The translations under genes were made by a program, and so were the position numbers. The notes below the pieces were generated by a model that saw only the letters and a program-made list of their open reading frames with translations, did not search any database and had not been told where the DNA came from. Below, piece by piece: positions 62,139 through 64,000 of a DNA stretch of 64,000 bases (position 1 is its first letter; every line of letters begins with the position of its first letter). Origin of the DNA: Flavobacterium zhairuonense (GTDB lineage: Bacteria; Bacteroidota; Bacteroidia; Flavobacteriales; Flavobacteriaceae); NCBI RefSeq assembly GCF_004352915.1, contig NZ_SJSY01000064.1, positions 62,001 to 126,000 of the forward strand, given 5' to 3'.

Positions 62139-64000
62139 ATGAAAAAAAATATAATCTGTTTTGTTCTTTTTTTAAATGCTCTGATGCTTTCTGCACAGGG
62201 GAATAAGTGGGACGTTTATCGTACAATTCCGTTGGCGCAACGAATAAATGAGGTCGAAGGAAAGCCTTTCATCCTCAATTCAGATTCAAAAATATTTTAT
62301 CCAAAAAAGAATGACAATTTAAAGCAGATTGCTGTTTTTTTATCAGAATACATTCAGATTGCAAATGGATTAAAAATTGAAATTTCAACAGAAAATCCGA
62401 AAGCTAATGGAATTATTTTACAAGATAATTTCAAAAATGATAATAAAGAAGCATACAATTTCGCAGTTAATCAGAATCAAATTTTGATTGATGGAGCAAC
62501 AAGTGCAGGAACTTTTTATGGTGTGCAGCTTTTGCGAAAAGTATTGTTGGAAAACGAAACTAAATCGGTTATTGAACTTCCAAGTGTACAAATTACAGAT
62601 TATCCGCGATTTGCTTATCGTGGCATGCATTTGGATGTTGCGCGTCATTTCGCATCAGCAGAATTTGTCAAAAAATATATTGATTTGCTGGCTTTGCACA
62701 ATATTAATACTTTTCATTGGCATTTAACCGATGATCAAGGATGGCGTGTCGAAATTAAAAAGTATCCAAAATTAACTCAAATAGGATCTGTACGAACAGA
62801 GACACAAGTAGGAAAACAGGTTGGAGTTTATGATGGGAAACCGCACGGAGGATTTTATACACAAGAACAGATAAAAGAAATTGTTGCGTATGCACAAAAA
62901 CGCTTCATTACTATTATTCCCGAAATTGACTTGCCGGGTCATATGGTTGCGGCTTTGGCATCTTATCCAGAATTGGGTTGTGTTGGAAAAGGATATGAAG
63001 TGTATAAAAAATGGGGAGTTTCAGACGATGTTCTTTGTCTTGGAAACGAAAAGACTTTTACTTTTTTAGAAGGAGTTTTTACAGAATTAATTCCGCTTTT
63101 TCCTTCCAAATATTTCCATATTGGAGGTGACGAATGCCCTAAAAAAAGATGGGAAAAATGCCCAAAATGTCAAGCAAAAATCGCCGAATTGGGTTTGCAA
63201 AAAGACAGCAAACATTCAGCTGAAGAAAAATTACAGAGTTATTGTATGTCTAGAATTGAAAAATTCTTAAATGCAAAAGGAAAACAAGTCATAGGCTGGG
63301 ATGAAATACTCGAAGGAGGAATAGCGCCAAATGCTACGATAATGTCTTGGAGAAGTGCTCAAGCAGGAGTAGAAGCTGTTAAACAAGGGCATAAAGCGAT
63401 TATGACACCGAGTTCGCATGTTTATTTTGATTATTATCAAAGTACAGATGCAGCTTCTGAACCTTTGGCAATTGGCGGTTTTACAAATTTAGAGCGTGTC
63501 TATTCCTTCGAACCAATTCCAGATGGATTGACCGAAAATGAAAGAAAACTTGTTATTGGCGCACAAGCAAACCTGTGGAGAGAATATATTGATACGGATG
63601 CGCAAACAGAATACATGATTTTGCCAAGACTTGCCGCTTTAAGCGAAGTGATTTGGACAAATGCCGATAAAAAGAATTACAGTAATTTCTTGAATCGTTT
63701 ATCTGATTTTTTAAAGATCTATAATAAACTGAACTACAATTATGCGAAACATATTTTGGAGGTTTCACCAGAATACAAAGTAGATACAGAAAATGGTCAA
63801 TTGATTTTAAATTTAAGAACGTCTAGCAAATTTCCTATTTATTATACTTTGGATGGTTCAGAACCAACTTTGCAAAGCAAAAAATATACAGAAGGAATAA
63901 TTGTCAATAGCGCCGTAACTGTAAAAGCTGCCGTTCTTTCAGAGAATTATAAAAGCAAAGTTTTCATCAAAAAGTTTGAATTCAACAAAGCGACTGCAAA
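62139..64000 (+). CDS. GH20 beta-N-acetylhexosaminidase, C-terminus outside window
   Basis: The frame opens with ATG at 62139 and runs without a stop to the window end (620 codons visible). A signal peptide (cleavage after LMLSAQ) is followed by a GH20b-type N-terminal domain. The TIM barrel contains HLDVARHF, NTFHWHLTDDQGWR and the catalytic pair D331-E332 in HIGGDEC, with WDEILEGG and GAQANLWREYI following. A chitobiase C-terminal-type segment (IYYTLDGSEPT) starts near residue 566. GH20 enzymes release terminal GlcNAc or GalNAc by substrate-assisted catalysis. It follows the GH92 gene by 21 nt as part of the PUL operon. Confidence 0.93.
   Translation, partial: MKKNIICFVLFLNALMLSAQGNKWDVYRTIPLAQRINEVEGKPFILNSDSKIFYPKKNDNLKQIAVFLSEYIQIANGLKIEISTENPKANGIILQDNFKNDNKEAYNFAVNQNQILIDGATSAGTFYGVQLLRKVLLENETKSVIELPSVQITDYPRFAYRGMHLDVARHFASAEFVKKYIDLLALHNINTFHWHLTDDQGWRVEIKKYPKLTQIGSVRTETQVGKQVGVYDGKPHGGFYTQEQIKEIVAYAQKRFITIIPEIDLPGHMVAALASYPELGCVGKGYEVYKKWGVSDDVLCLGNEKTFTFLEGVFTELIPLFPSKYFHIGGDECPKKRWEKCPKCQAKIAELGLQKDSKHSAEEKLQSYCMSRIEKFLNAKGKQVIGWDEILEGGIAPNATIMSWRSAQAGVEAVKQGHKAIMTPSSHVYFDYYQSTDAASEPLAIGGFTNLERVYSFEPIPDGLTENERKLVIGAQANLWREYIDTDAQTEYMILPRLAALSEVIWTNADKKNYSNFLNRLSDFLKIYNKLNYNYAKHILEVSPEYKVDTENGQLILNLRTSSKFPIYYTLDGSEPTLQSKKYTEGIIVNSAVTVKAAVLSENYKSKVFIKKFEFNKATA

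Overview
The window reads as chromosomal DNA of a Flavobacterium-like member of the Bacteroidota. It is AT-rich, has SusC/SusD outer-membrane pairs and many short-signal lipoproteins, and carries promoters of the TTTG/TAnnTTTG type used by this phylum. No tRNA, rRNA, CRISPR array, transposase or phage gene was seen.

Positions 1-14,500 hold stress and detoxification genes mixed with regulators. They include a ring-cleaving (MhqO-like) dioxygenase, a GAF-AAA-Fis sigma-54 activator, a GNAT/carboxylesterase/cupin operon, a TPR histidine kinase with an NtrC-type regulator, a DUF1275 protein, Dps, DoxX, a YtcJ-like amidohydrolase, an isochorismatase-fold hydrolase and a haloperoxidase-type hydrolase. 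Three of these transcription units share the same 14-bp dyad, placed exactly 23 nt upstream of a TAnnTTTG-like -7 element. Together with the gene content this suggests an electrophile/quinone-response regulon.

Positions 14,500-23,200 hold an MFS exporter and, on the opposite strand, a probable catabolic cluster: two alpha/beta hydrolases, a secreted amidohydrolase paralogue, a metallo-beta-lactamase-fold protein, an alginate-export-type porin and a Tat-exported polysaccharide deacetylase. A ~133-bp inverted-repeat (MITE-like) element occurs at 9551-9682 and again, inverted, at 16770-16904.

Positions 23,400-37,200 are almost entirely signal transduction. They hold a second TPR kinase/NtrC-type regulator pair, a REC-histidine kinase, a 2124-residue soluble hybrid kinase with about 13 HAMP units and three receiver domains, a 43-copy heptanucleotide tandem repeat, and a CHASE3-type kinase with an Rcp1-like response regulator.

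Positions 37,600-42,250 hold a CAP-domain lipoprotein, a small SpoU methyltransferase, an AraC regulator next to a TetX-like flavin monooxygenase, and a DUF3370-like lipoprotein.

Positions 42,500-64,000 form a polysaccharide utilisation locus (PUL). A ROK-family regulator precedes a long co-directional run: GHL10 hydrolase, DUF5009/NagX-like membrane protein, FAD oxidoreductase, SGNH esterase, AGE-type epimerase, SusC, SusD, DUF5018 lipoprotein, a second GHL10 hydrolase, an L,D-transpeptidase-like protein, a GH92 alpha-mannosidase and a GH20 beta-N-acetylhexosaminidase that runs off the window end. The enzyme set points to an amino-sugar-containing glycan. Candidates are N-glycan-like material or, given the two DigH/GHL10 relatives and the transpeptidase-like protein, peptidoglycan glycan strands.
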